NCBI RefSeq assembly: GCF_000931465.1 | Contig: NZ_CP010892.1 | Span: 186,001-250,000, forward strand | DNA from: Pseudomonas sp. MRSN 12121 | GTDB lineage: Bacteria; Pseudomonadota; Gammaproteobacteria; Pseudomonadales; Pseudomonadaceae | Direction of reading: 5' to 3' | DNA length: 64,000 nucleotides | Shown: one piece after another, positions 32,254 to 40,650 of the stretch | Layout: each line of letters begins with the position of its first letter | Numbering within the stretch: position 1 is the stretch's first letter | The notes under the pieces: model-generated | The model's input: the letters and a program-made list of their open reading frames with translations, nothing else | The model's database searches: none | What the model was told of the DNA's origin: nothing | Program-made: the position numbers and the translations under genes

Positions 32254-32784
32254 ATGGGATCTTTTCGTGAAGTGGCGGCGGTCGATCGGTTGTTCGAGGC
32301 AAGCTGGCGAGCGGTGTACCCCGAGCTGATGCGCCGGGCCAATCGTCGGGCCAGGGGCAACCTGACCCTGGCCCAGGAGTGGCTGTCGAGCACGGCCGTC
32401 AAAGCCCTGCTGTTCTTCCGGCGTTCCCCCGAACGCATACGAGAACCGCAGGGTTTTCTGTTTCTGGTGCTGGACCATGTGTTCCTCGACAGCCTGCGGC
32501 GCAGCAAGCGCGAAGAGCAGCTGTTCGATTATTCGATCGACCTGGCGCTGGACCACCAGGCGCTCCTCGCCGCGCCTTGTGTCTCGGTGTCCGAGTACAC
32601 CGAGCAGTTCGAGCGGCTGGTGCAGTTGGGCTGTCGCCTGGAGCAGCTGCCGTTGCCCCAGCGCCGGCTGTTTGAAATGCGCTTTGTCGAAGAGCTGCCC
32701 TACCCGCAGATCGCCGCCGAACTGGGGATCGCCCAACCCCTGGTACGCAAGCGCGTGCAGTTGCTGCGCGAGGCGCTGCGTTGA
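32254..32784 (+). CDS. Sigma-70-family (FecI-like) sigma factor of the R-body locus
   Basis: About 176 residues with a region-2-like half (EPQGFLFLVLDHVFLDSLRR) and a clear region 4 (LEQLPLPQRRLFEMRFVEEL, then PQIAAELGIAQPLVRKRVQL as HTH). GGGAG lies 8 bases before ATG 32254; a GTG at 32245 is an alternative. No anti-sigma gene or TonB receptor accompanies it, so it is not a normal iron-type FecI system. Its neighbours are a Crp-like regulator and Reb genes. A FecI-type sigma factor has also been linked to R-body production in P. aeruginosa, to my recollection. Confidence 0.82.
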   Translation: MGSFREVAAVDRLFEASWRAVYPELMRRANRRARGNLTLAQEWLSSTAVKALLFFRRSPERIREPQGFLFLVLDHVFLDSLRRSKREEQLFDYSIDLALDHQALLAAPCVSVSEYTEQFERLVQLGCRLEQLPLPQRRLFEMRFVEELPYPQIAAELGIAQPLVRKRVQLLREALR

Positions 32785-32904
32785 TCGCAACTTTTGCATT
32801 CACAGCTGCGGCGGTCGCGCGTTCTTGTTTCATGAGCACCTGAAACCGCCGACGAGTTCATCGCCATCGCGCCTGCGCTGGCGACTTCCATCAAGGAGAG
32901 ATGT

Positions 32905-33138
32905 ATGTCAGAGCCGATGGTCAACAGCCAGATTACCGACGCTGTAACCCAAACCAACGTCAAGGTGGTGGCAGAGGCGCCGGCGCAGGCCGTTGCCTCG
33001 CTGTACCAGGTGGCCAGTCATTCGGCGGGGCTGTCCCTGCAGAATGCGGTCAACAGCCAGCAGGCGTTGAATCAGATCTCCAACGCGGTGATCTCCAAGG
33101 CTGTGTCGCTGATCATGCAGATCGGCGAGAAGGCCTGA
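32905..33138 (+). CDS. RebB-family R-body protein (short form)
   Basis: A 77-residue Reb protein, a building block of R-bodies, the coiled extendable ribbons first known from Caedibacter. The signature NSQITDAVTQTNVKVVAEAP at residues 6-25 is nearly identical in the two later Reb genes; a helical QNAVNSQQALNQIS region follows. It lacks the C-terminal tail seen in the 103-104-residue paralogues. AAGGAGAG precedes ATG 32905 by about 5 bases. First structural gene of the locus. Confidence 0.88.
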   Translation: MSEPMVNSQITDAVTQTNVKVVAEAPAQAVASLYQVASHSAGLSLQNAVNSQQALNQISNAVISKAVSLIMQIGEKA

Positions 33139-33156
33139 TGCCTGGGGAGATACCTC

Positions 33157-33804
33157 ATGTTCTGGTTCAAGAAAAAACCTGCCGCCGAATCCGCGGCCAC
33201 CGATCCCAAGGCGGCCGATGCCGCCGCAGCCGATCCCCAGGCTGCCAGCCCCAAGGCTGCTGATCCCCAGGCTGCTGATCCCAAGGCAGCGGGCAAGCCG
33301 AGCACCTCCTCCGCGCCCCCACGCACGGTAATGGACCGCATGAACGAGCACATGCTGGCCCAGGTCGCGGCGCCCCCGACCGTCAGCACTTCGGCGCTGA
33401 ACAGCCAGATCGTCGAGGCGGTGGAATTCACCAATGCGCAGACCTTCAGCTATGCCCCGGCACAGATCGCCATCGCCCCGGACATGATGATCAGCCAGGC
33501 CGCGGGCCTGGTCGCGCAATCGGCGGCGGGCTACTTCGACGGGGTCAGCAAGCTGGCGCTCGCGGCCCAGGCGGTGCTGCTCGAGCAGATGACGAAAAAC
33601 ATCGTCGAGAACCACCCGGAAAAAGCCGCCGAGGATGCCCTCGGCGCCCTGGCTACCGACTTGCTGGTGGGGGCGGCCGCCGCCGTTGCAGCAGCCGCCG
33701 GTGCCATGGAGGCGACCGCCGCGGGCGTGGCCATCGACAAGATCGACGAGAGCATCGCCAAGTACAGCAGCACCCTGGCCAACCGCGCCGCGCCGTCTTC
33801 CTGA
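33157..33804 (+). CDS. Large Reb-like protein with AADPK/Q repeats
   Basis: A 215-residue protein. Residues 1-7 are MFWFKKK; residues ~9-45 are repeats of AADPK/AADPQ; then a linker and a Reb-like core (SALNSQIVEAVEFTNAQTFS, YAPAQIAIAPDMMIS) aligning by eye with the NSQITDAVTQTN..EAPA pattern of RebB. A hydrophobic Ala/Gly stretch (LLVGAAAAVAAAAGAMEATA) near residues 165-185 may be membrane-active. It lies 18 bases after the first rebB. It could cap, anchor or nucleate the ribbon, by inference. Confidence 0.72.
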   Translation: MFWFKKKPAAESAATDPKAADAAAADPQAASPKAADPQAADPKAAGKPSTSSAPPRTVMDRMNEHMLAQVAAPPTVSTSALNSQIVEAVEFTNAQTFSYAPAQIAIAPDMMISQAAGLVAQSAAGYFDGVSKLALAAQAVLLEQMTKNIVENHPEKAAEDALGALATDLLVGAAAAVAAAAGAMEATAAGVAIDKIDESIAKYSSTLANRAAPSS

Positions 33805-33905
33805 TTCACGCCGTCCTGGCGTCATGGGCATCGAGTCCCGGAATCCCTCCGGGACTGTGCAGCAGCACGTTCAAACCGCACTTTTCTTCAATGAGGAGCG
33901 ACATC

Positions 33906-34544
33906 ATGCAGCCTGGAGATATTGTTTTTTCAGTGGCCCAAGTGGACGACAAACTGTCCACCAGCATTCCTCGCGCGTTCATCCGCGCGGGGCAGTGGAT
34001 CAAGGCCAAGATGTTCGGCGACGGCTCGCCGAACGTGCCGGTGGTGCACGCGGCCATCGCCATCAGCGATACCTGTGTGATCGAAAGCGTCGGCAGCGGC
34101 ATCCAGGTGACCGACCTTTCCACCGAGGCGGTCAAGCGCTCGGCGATGGTCTATTCCTGTGCCGACGAGGATCTGGCGCGGGCCGCGACCGTGGCCGCCG
34201 AGCAGTTCAACGGCGACGTCGGCAGCGCCCAGATCAGTGGCCGCTACAGCGTCTGGAACGCGGCGCTGTCGGTGTTCAAGCGCACGCCTTTCACCTCCGA
34301 TTTGCAGGCGCGGATCAACGAGTCGGTAGCGATCGGCAACGTGTCGTTCTGTTCGCAGTTCGTCGCCAACAGCTATGAGGTCGGCAACCTCTATTACAAC
34401 GCCAACCTGCTGCCCCCGCCGCCCGCGGTCTTCGACACCCGCCCCACCGCCATGACCCCCTGGGACCTGGCCTCGTCCTGCGACAGCGACGGCAAGTTCT
34501 ACTTCGCCGGCTTCTGGCAGGACGGCATCGAGGTGCGGCTTTAG
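33906..34544 (+). CDS. Permuted papain-fold (YiiX/NlpC-P60-like) hydrolase
   Basis: A 212-residue protein opening with MQPGDIVFSV, typical of the NlpC/P60 superfamily. The order of likely catalytic residues is His first (VPVVHAAIAI) and Cys later (NVSFCSQFVANSYE), the circularly permuted arrangement of YiiX/LRAT-type enzymes. Possible activities are a peptidase, amidase or lipid acyl hydrolase. No signal peptide is seen. ATG 33906 follows GAGGAGC by about 8 bases. It sits between Reb genes and could aid cell lysis or release of R-bodies; that is inference. Confidence 0.7.
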   Translation: MQPGDIVFSVAQVDDKLSTSIPRAFIRAGQWIKAKMFGDGSPNVPVVHAAIAISDTCVIESVGSGIQVTDLSTEAVKRSAMVYSCADEDLARAATVAAEQFNGDVGSAQISGRYSVWNAALSVFKRTPFTSDLQARINESVAIGNVSFCSQFVANSYEVGNLYYNANLLPPPPAVFDTRPTAMTPWDLASSCDSDGKFYFAGFWQDGIEVRL

Positions 34545-34578
34545 TGGCGCGGCCCCGCACTTGAAGGAGGAAGTCCCG

Positions 34579-35040
34579 ATGTCCGAGCACAACCAAGACT
34601 CGCTGGCGGGTCTCTATCAACTGGCCGATGCGCTCAACCTGACCCTGTCCGCGGGTGAAAAGCAGATTCTCGAGGCCTGGATGCGCAGTCAGCCGCAGAC
34701 CGGGGTCATCGACAAGGTGCTCAACCAGACCCAGCACCTGATCGAGCGGGAAAAGCAGCGCACCAGCGAGCTGATGGCCCAGGCCAAGGCCAGCGAAAGC
34801 GAGTTGCAGCAGAACGCCGAGCAGCGCGAGGCGGTGATCCGCCAGTGGCTGGCCGCCAAGCAGCAGGCGGCGGCCGAGGTCGGCGCGCGGCCCACGCAGA
34901 CGCTGGGCGCCGAGCAGGCCGAGCTGATCCGCCAGAGCGTCGATGAGGCGGTGAAGGCGCGGATGCAGGGGCTGGTCCAGCAGGTCGAATCGGCCCTGGC
35001 GCTGCTCGCGCAGTCGCACCAGGCGCCTGTGGAGCATTGA
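34579..35040 (+). CDS. Coiled-coil protein of the R-body locus
   Basis: A 153-residue, strongly helical protein rich in Gln, Glu and Ala (LIEREKQRTSELMAQAKASE and ELQQNAEQREAVIRQWLAAK), with coiled-coil character from about residue 45 to 140. AAGGAGG precedes the ATG by 8 bases. No known family is recognised. Its place inside the Reb cluster suggests an assembly or scaffold partner. An internal hydrophobic stretch is absent, so it is probably cytoplasmic. Confidence 0.68.
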   Translation: MSEHNQDSLAGLYQLADALNLTLSAGEKQILEAWMRSQPQTGVIDKVLNQTQHLIEREKQRTSELMAQAKASESELQQNAEQREAVIRQWLAAKQQAAAEVGARPTQTLGAEQAELIRQSVDEAVKARMQGLVQQVESALALLAQSHQAPVEH

Positions 35041-35125
35041 TCGGGTTGTCGTTTCACAGCGTGCGTTTTGCCGCGTTCATTAATGAACACGGAACCCGCC
35101 GTGTACTAACAAGGGAAGTTGAACC

Positions 35126-35440
35126 ATGCCATTAGTCAACGAGCAAATCACCGACGCGGTCACCCAGACCAACGTCAAAGTGGTGGCTGAAGCGCCAGCG
35201 ATGGCGATGAGCACCATCTACCAGTCCATGGCCCAGGCCACGGCGATTCTGTTCCAGAACGCCGTTTCTGCGCAGCAGCAACAAAATACCCTGGCCCAGG
35301 CCGCCACCAACCAGGGCGTGATGCAGATCTACAGCGTCGATACCACCGCAGGCGCGGCGGCTACCGAAAAAGTGGCTCAGGGCGGCGTGGCCGACAACCT
35401 GACCAGCCTGCTGACGGTCCTCAAGTCGTTCAACCCTTGA
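35126..35440 (+). CDS. RebB-family R-body protein, paralogue 1
   Basis: A 104-residue Reb protein with the core QITDAVTQTNVKVVAEAP at residues 7-24, a Gln-rich helix (SAQQQQNTLAQAATNQG) and a C-terminal tail ending LTSLLTVLKSFNP. It is almost the same as the next gene, so the two probably co-polymerise or arose by recent duplication. A separate ribosome site (AAGGGAAG) precedes it. Together with 32905-33138 and 33157-33804 it defines the R-body locus. Confidence 0.92.
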   Translation: MPLVNEQITDAVTQTNVKVVAEAPAMAMSTIYQSMAQATAILFQNAVSAQQQQNTLAQAATNQGVMQIYSVDTTAGAAATEKVAQGGVADNLTSLLTVLKSFNP

Positions 35441-35489
35441 TCGGGTGAGCGTTAACGGAAGTCGTTCTTTTTAACCAGGAGTTTCATCT

Positions 35490-35801
35490 ATGAGCACAGT
35501 CAGTCCGCAAATCACCGATGCCGTCACCCAGACCAACGTCAAGGTCGTGGCCGAAGCGCCCGCCATGTCGATGGGCACCATCTACCAGTCCCTGGGACAA
35601 TCCGTGGCGATCCTGTTCCAGAACTCGGTCTCGGCCCAGCAGCAGCAAAACACCCTGGCCCAGGCGGCTACCAACCAGGGCGTGATGCAGATCTACAGCG
35701 TCGACACCACCGCCGGCGCGTCGGCCACCGAAAAAGTGGCCCAGGGCGGTGTGGGCGACAACCTGACCAGTCTGTTGACGATCCTCAAGTCGTTCACTTA
35801 A
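35490..35801 (+). CDS. RebB-family R-body protein, paralogue 2
   Basis: A 103-residue Reb protein, near-identical to the preceding one from QITDAVTQTN through the Gln-rich helix and GVMQIYSVDTTAGA, with differences mainly at the extreme N terminus and in MSMGTIYQSLGQSV. CAGGAG lies upstream of its ATG. It is the last gene of the cluster and is followed 15 bases later by a strong terminator. Confidence 0.92.
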   Translation: MSTVSPQITDAVTQTNVKVVAEAPAMSMGTIYQSLGQSVAILFQNSVSAQQQQNTLAQAATNQGVMQIYSVDTTAGASATEKVAQGGVGDNLTSLLTILKSFT

Positions 35802-35815
35802 GACCTGGCCCCGAG

Positions 35816-35849
35816 AAAACCCCGCAGCCGCAAGGCTGCGGGGTTTTTT
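35816..35849 (+). terminator. Rho-independent terminator of the R-body locus
   Basis: AAAACCCCGCAGCC (35816-35829) pairs with GGCTGCGGGGTTTT around a GCAA-type loop, followed by further T residues. Very stable. Confidence 0.93.
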
Positions 35850-36167
35850 GCATTTCTGCCGCAGGCCGATCCTGCAGGGGGACGCGCCCGCAACCGCGGA
35901 GGCGGTGTCGTTGATCCGAAAGATTCTGCCAAAGCGATGTTTTCGTTCTTTTTTTCGAACGGACTATTGTCCTTTACCCCCGTTGACCCTAGGATTCGTT
36001 TGAGATTTCAAACGCTCTTGTCTGAGAGCCGACCCGCACGTCTATCCTGATAGACGCTATTTCTGTGTTTGAGCCCGGTACAAGATTTTCCTGACGGCAG
36101 CCTGTGAAGGCGCCTTTCAACAATCACAATTCGCTCCGCTCCGCGCGGTGCTGTTAAGGAAACCGAC
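35850..36167 (+). promoter_or_regulatory. gabD upstream region with 18-bp dyad
   Basis: About 318 bases without a gene. It holds a perfect dyad, CGTCTATC-CT-GATAGACG, at 36039-36056, roughly 110 bases before the gabD ATG, and a weaker CGTTC/GAACG dyad at 35944-35961. Either may be an operator; which regulator binds cannot be told. The gabD ATG follows TTAAGGAAACC. Confidence 0.45.
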
Positions 36168-37610
36168 ATGCAGCTTAAAGACGCCCAGTTGTTCCGCCAG
36201 CAAGCCTTTATCGATGGGGCTTGGGTCGACGCGGACAATGGTCAGACGATCAAAGTGAACAACCCGGCCACCGGCGAAATCCTCGGCACTGTGCCGAAGA
36301 TGGGCGCTGTGGAGACCCGCCGGGCCATCGAAGCCGCCGACAAGGCCCTGCCGGCCTGGCGCGCGCTGACCGCCAAGGAGCGGGCGACCAAGCTGCGTCG
36401 CTGGTACGAGCTGCTGATCGAGAACCAGGACGACCTCGGCCGCCTGATGACCCTGGAACAGGGCAAGCCGCTGGCCGAAGCCAAGGGTGAGATCGCCTAC
36501 GCCGCCTCCTTCATCGAATGGTTCGCCGAAGAAGCCAAGCGCATCTACGGCGACGTGATTCCCGGCCACCAGCCGGACAAACGCCTGATCGTGATCAAGC
36601 AGCCGATCGGCGTGACCGCAGCCATCACCCCGTGGAACTTCCCGGCGGCGATGATCACCCGTAAAGCCGGCCCGGCCCTGGCCGCTGGCTGCACCATGGT
36701 GATCAAGCCGGCTTCGCAGACGCCGTTCTCCGCCCTGGCCCTGGTCGAACTGGCGCACCGCGCCGGTATCCCGAAAGGTGTGCTCAGCGTGGTCACCGGC
36801 AGCGCCGGCGACATCGGCGGCGAGCTGACCAGCAACCCGACCGTGCGCAAGCTGTCGTTCACCGGCTCGACCGAAATCGGTCGCCAGCTGATGGCCGAAT
36901 GCGCCAAGGACATCAAGAAAGTCTCCCTGGAGCTGGGCGGCAACGCACCGTTCATCGTGTTCGACGACGCGGACCTGGATAAGGCCGTCGAGGGCGCGAT
37001 CATCTCCAAATACCGCAACAACGGTCAGACCTGCGTCTGCGCCAACCGCCTGTACATCCAGGATTCGGTCTACGACGCGTTCGCCGAGAAACTGAAAGCG
37101 GCCGTGGCCAAGCTGAAGATCGGCAACGGCCTGGAAGAGGGCACCACCACCGGCCCGCTGATCGACGAAAAAGCCGTGGCCAAGGTCCAGGAACATATCG
37201 CCGACGCCCTGGGTAAAGGCGCGACGCTGCTGGCGGGCGGCAAGTCCATCGAAGGCAACTTCTTCGAGCCGACCATCCTGGTCAACGTGCCGAAAGACGC
37301 GGCCGTGGCCAAGGAAGAAACCTTCGGCCCGCTGGCGCCGCTGTTCCGTTTCAAGGACGAAGCCGAAGTGATCGCGATGTCCAACGACACCGAGTTCGGC
37401 CTGGCTTCCTACTTCTACGCCCGCGACCTGGGCCGTGTGTTCCGTGTGGCCGAGGCCCTGGAATACGGCATGGTCGGCGTCAACACCGGGCTGATCTCCA
37501 ACGAAGTCGCGCCGTTCGGCGGCATCAAGGCGTCGGGCCTGGGCCGTGAAGGCTCCAAGTACGGCATCGAGGACTACCTGGAAATCAAATACCTCTGCCT
37601 GGGCATCTGA
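36168..37610 (+). CDS. gabD: NADP-dependent succinate-semialdehyde dehydrogenase
   Basis: Oxidises succinate semialdehyde to succinate, the second step of GABA breakdown. The 480-residue aldehyde dehydrogenase has the cofactor segment ITPWNFPAAMI, the general-base Glu in LELGGNAPF, and the nucleophilic Cys in NNGQTCVCANR. The closing FGGIKASGLGREGSKYGIED is typical of GabD. Length equals E. coli GabD within two residues. gabT follows 200 bases later in the same direction. Confidence 0.96.
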   Translation: MQLKDAQLFRQQAFIDGAWVDADNGQTIKVNNPATGEILGTVPKMGAVETRRAIEAADKALPAWRALTAKERATKLRRWYELLIENQDDLGRLMTLEQGKPLAEAKGEIAYAASFIEWFAEEAKRIYGDVIPGHQPDKRLIVIKQPIGVTAAITPWNFPAAMITRKAGPALAAGCTMVIKPASQTPFSALALVELAHRAGIPKGVLSVVTGSAGDIGGELTSNPTVRKLSFTGSTEIGRQLMAECAKDIKKVSLELGGNAPFIVFDDADLDKAVEGAIISKYRNNGQTCVCANRLYIQDSVYDAFAEKLKAAVAKLKIGNGLEEGTTTGPLIDEKAVAKVQEHIADALGKGATLLAGGKSIEGNFFEPTILVNVPKDAAVAKEETFGPLAPLFRFKDEAEVIAMSNDTEFGLASYFYARDLGRVFRVAEALEYGMVGVNTGLISNEVAPFGGIKASGLGREGSKYGIEDYLEIKYLCLGI

Positions 37611-37810
37611 GTCTCGAGGCTCAGGCCGGGCAAGGCTGGCTTCAAGCGCAAAGGGCACGAGAGCGCTGTCCCTTTGCGCCGCTTCAAAACGCACTATTCT
37701 CTGTGGCCGGGAACCCTGTGGCAGTCGATCATCGCATGCTGCCGCCGTTCGTCTCCCCGCCGCGTCATCCTTGAACCACGCCGACCGATGAGCGGCGAAT
37801 GAGGACTGTA

Positions 37811-39088
37811 ATGAGCAAGACTAACGCTGATCTGATGGCCCGCCGTGTCGCCGCTGTTCCACGCGGTGTAGGCCAGATTCACCCGATCTTCGCCGATTCC
37901 GCGAAGAACGCCACGGTAACCGACGTTGAAGGTCGCGAGTTCATCGACTTCGCCGGCGGTATCGCCGTACTCAACACCGGCCACCTGCACCCGAAAATCG
38001 TCGCCGCAGTGAGCGAGCAGCTGAACAAGCTGACCCATACCTGCTTCCAGGTCCTGGCCTACGAGCCTTACGTGGAACTGTGCGAAAAAGTGAACGCCAA
38101 GGTGCCGGGCGATTTCGCCAAGAAAACCCTGCTGGTGACCACCGGCTCCGAAGCCGTGGAAAACTCCGTGAAGATCGCCCGTGCCGCCACTGGCCGCGCC
38201 GGCGTGATCGCCTTCACCGGCGCCTATCACGGCCGCACCATGATGACCCTGGGCCTGACCGGCAAGGTCGTGCCTTACTCGGCCGGCATGGGCCTGATGC
38301 CAGGCGGCATCTTCCGCGCGCTGTACCCGAACGAACTGCACGGCGTGAGCATCGACGACTCGATCGCTTCCATCGAGCGCATCTTCAAGAACGACGCCGA
38401 GCCGAAAGACATCGCCGCGATCATCATCGAGCCTGTACAGGGCGAAGGTGGTTTCTACGTGGCGCCGAAAGCGTTCATGCAGCGTCTGCGCGCCCTGTGC
38501 GACCAGCACGGCATCCTATTGATCGCCGACGAAGTACAGACCGGCGCTGGCCGTACCGGCACCTTCTTCGCGATGGAGCAGATGGGCGTCGCCGCCGACC
38601 TGACCACCTTCGCCAAGTCCATCGCCGGTGGCTTCCCGCTGGCCGGTGTGTGCGGCAAGGCCGAATACATGGACGCCATCGCCCCTGGCGGCCTGGGCGG
38701 CACCTACGCCGGTAGCCCGATCGCCTGCGCGGCGGCCCTGGCGGTGATGGAAGTGTTCGAGGAAGAACACCTGCTGGACCGCTGCAAGGCGGTTGGCGAG
38801 CGTCTGGTGACCGGCCTCAAGGCCATCCAGGCCAAGTACCCGGTGATCGGTGAAGTGCGCGCCCTGGGTTCGATGATTGCGGTCGAGCTGTTCGACGACG
38901 GCGACTACCACAAGCCGAACGCCGCCGCCGTGGCTGCCGTAGTGGCCAAGGCTCGCGACAAGGGTCTGATCCTGCTGTCGTGCGGTACCTACGGCAACGT
39001 GCTGCGCGTGCTGGTGCCGCTGACCTCGCCGGACGAGCAACTGGACAAGGGCCTGGCGATCATCGAAGAGTGCTTCGCCGAGCTCTGA
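37811..39088 (+). CDS. gabT: 4-aminobutyrate-2-oxoglutarate transaminase
   Basis: Class-III PLP aminotransferase converting GABA and 2-oxoglutarate to succinate semialdehyde and glutamate. ATG 37811 follows GAGGAC. The 425-residue protein shows TTGSEAVENSVKIAR, AYHGRTMMTLGLTG, the PLP aspartate region LIADEVQTGAGRTG, and the Schiff-base Lys in TFAKSIAGGFPLAG. Length matches E. coli GabT (426). It supplies the substrate of the upstream gabD product. Confidence 0.96.
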   Translation: MSKTNADLMARRVAAVPRGVGQIHPIFADSAKNATVTDVEGREFIDFAGGIAVLNTGHLHPKIVAAVSEQLNKLTHTCFQVLAYEPYVELCEKVNAKVPGDFAKKTLLVTTGSEAVENSVKIARAATGRAGVIAFTGAYHGRTMMTLGLTGKVVPYSAGMGLMPGGIFRALYPNELHGVSIDDSIASIERIFKNDAEPKDIAAIIIEPVQGEGGFYVAPKAFMQRLRALCDQHGILLIADEVQTGAGRTGTFFAMEQMGVAADLTTFAKSIAGGFPLAGVCGKAEYMDAIAPGGLGGTYAGSPIACAAALAVMEVFEEEHLLDRCKAVGERLVTGLKAIQAKYPVIGEVRALGSMIAVELFDDGDYHKPNAAAVAAVVAKARDKGLILLSCGTYGNVLRVLVPLTSPDEQLDKGLAIIEECFAEL

Positions 39089-39120
39089 GCCTGCGGGGCG
39101 GCCTGCCCGTGAGCTGATCG

Positions 39121-39147
39121 AAAAAACCCGCTGCGGCGGGTTTTTTC
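39121..39147 (+). terminator. Rho-independent terminator after gabT
   Basis: AAAAAACCCGC pairs with GCGGGTTTTTT around a short loop, about 33 bases after the gabT stop. Confidence 0.92.
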
Positions 39148-39236
39148 ATGCCTGGTCGCCAGGCCGAGGGTATTTGCGCTGTATGGATCGGCCTGCATTG
39201 ACTAAGGTGCAAGGGATTGCCCAAGGAGCGTGCCGC

Positions 39237-40451
39237 ATGACTGCTGTGGATTTACCCGCTGTACCGCGAGTGTTGATTGCCGAGGCGGATCCTTGGTCGC
39301 GGGATCTGCTCAAGCAGGTGTTGCTCAATGTGCGTTGCGACGCGCGGCTGGATGTCTGTGCCGATGGCCAGCAAGCGTTGCAGTTGCTGGCCGACAAACC
39401 CTATGACCTGGTGATCGCCGACTGGGAGTTGCCCGGCGTCGATGGCCTGGGCCTGCTGCGCAGCGTGCGCCACCGTCGGCGCAACCCGGTGTTGCCCTTC
39501 ATCCTCCTGAGCGCTCGCAATGACAGCGCCAGCGTGCGCGAGGCCCTGCCGCTGGCGCCGACGGCCTACCTGACCAAGCCGCTGAACATGGAAGGCCTGA
39601 CCCAGCGCCTGCAGGACCTGCTGCTGGATGCCGGCCAGGAAGTGTCGTGCGAGGTGCCCGCCCTGGCGCCGGGCAAGACCTTGTGGGCCTTTCTCGAGCG
39701 CCGTCGCGACCTGGCCGATGGCGCGCCACTGCTCGCCGATGTGCAACTGGCGGTAAAGCGCAGCCTCAACCCCGACGGTCTCGACCTCAAGCTGCTGGAG
39801 CAAGAGGTGGGCACCGACCCGCAGATCACCGCCGTGCTGATCGCCGCGGCCAACAGCGCTGCCCAGCATCACGGCAGCGCGGTGCAGACCCTGGCCCAGG
39901 CGCTGCAACGCCTGGGTTCCGGGCAGAGCATGAACCTGATTCTGGGCCTGGCCCTCAAGCGCAGCGCGCGCCTGAGCGACCCGGCCCTGGCCGACTACGC
40001 CGAACGTTACTGGGAACTGTCGCTGCACACCGCCGAATATGCCCGGACCCTGGCCCGGCTGCTGGACCTGGACCAGGAGCGCTGTTATTGCGCGGGCCTG
40101 TTGCATCGCCTGGGAGACCTGGCGTTGCTGCGTTGCCTGCAGGAATGGAAGCAGGCCGGCGGCGCGCTGGACGACATGGAAGAAATCGGCGATGCCCTGG
40201 AGGAGTTCGGCGCCGGCTATGGCTCGGCCCTGCGCACCCGCTGGCGCCTGCCGCTGGAGCTGCGCGAGCTGATCGCGTCGGTGTATCAACTGGGAGGCGG
40301 GGTCTATTCCCGCGAGGCGCTGGTGATGAACCTCGCTGCGCAGCTGGCCCGCCTGCGTCCGTCCGAAGGCCTCGAAGAGCTGGCCAGCGGCAAGACCGCG
40401 CGCTTGCTCAAGGTCGGTTTGCCGGAACTGAGCCGCCTGCGCAAAAGCTGA
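39237..40451 (+). CDS. Response regulator with HDOD output domain
   Basis: A 404-residue two-domain signalling protein. Residues ~10-130 are a receiver domain: acidic pair in LIAEADPWSRD, phosphoacceptor Asp in LVIADWELPGVDG, the Ser in ILLSARND, and the Lys in AYLTKPLN. Residues ~150-400 form an HDOD-like domain (LWAFLERRRDLADGAPLLAD; CAGLLHRLGDLALL). ATG 39237 has AAGGAG 8 bases upstream. No kinase gene is adjacent. HDOD proteins often feed into c-di-GMP or motility control, and a diguanylate cyclase lies next, convergent. Confidence 0.88.
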   Translation: MTAVDLPAVPRVLIAEADPWSRDLLKQVLLNVRCDARLDVCADGQQALQLLADKPYDLVIADWELPGVDGLGLLRSVRHRRRNPVLPFILLSARNDSASVREALPLAPTAYLTKPLNMEGLTQRLQDLLLDAGQEVSCEVPALAPGKTLWAFLERRRDLADGAPLLADVQLAVKRSLNPDGLDLKLLEQEVGTDPQITAVLIAAANSAAQHHGSAVQTLAQALQRLGSGQSMNLILGLALKRSARLSDPALADYAERYWELSLHTAEYARTLARLLDLDQERCYCAGLLHRLGDLALLRCLQEWKQAGGALDDMEEIGDALEEFGAGYGSALRTRWRLPLELRELIASVYQLGGGVYSREALVMNLAAQLARLRPSEGLEELASGKTARLLKVGLPELSRLRKS

Positions 40452-40471
40452 TACGGGCTTGGCGCGTATCC

Positions 40472-40636
40472 GTAGCCGCTGCCGAGCGCCAGCGAGGCTG
40501 CGATCGGCACCGCAGGGGCCGCAAAACCAGGCACCGCATTCCTCTCGGCAAACCGCACGGACAGGTTTTGCGAGGACTACGTCGGAATGCCGCCCACCTC
40601 GATCGCAGCCTCGCCGGAGCTCGGCAGCGGCTACAG
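40472..40636. repeat. REP-type inverted pair, large family
   Basis: GTAGCCGCTGCCGAGCG..GAGGCTGCGATCG at the left is answered by CGATCGCAGCCTCGCCGG..CGGCAGCGGCTAC at the right. It lies between two convergent genes and may serve as a transcript end. Confidence 0.85.
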
Positions 40637-40650
40637 GGTTCCCGTGCGGG

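Noticed and set aside
32254..32784. Iron-siderophore type FecI/FecR system
   Set aside because: No FecR-like anti-sigma gene and no TonB-dependent receptor are adjacent; the neighbours are Reb genes.
32901..33263. Alternative reading frame over the first rebB gene
   Set aside because: It starts 4 bases earlier but gives a Gly/Arg-rich product without similarity, while the 32905 frame encodes a clear Reb protein.
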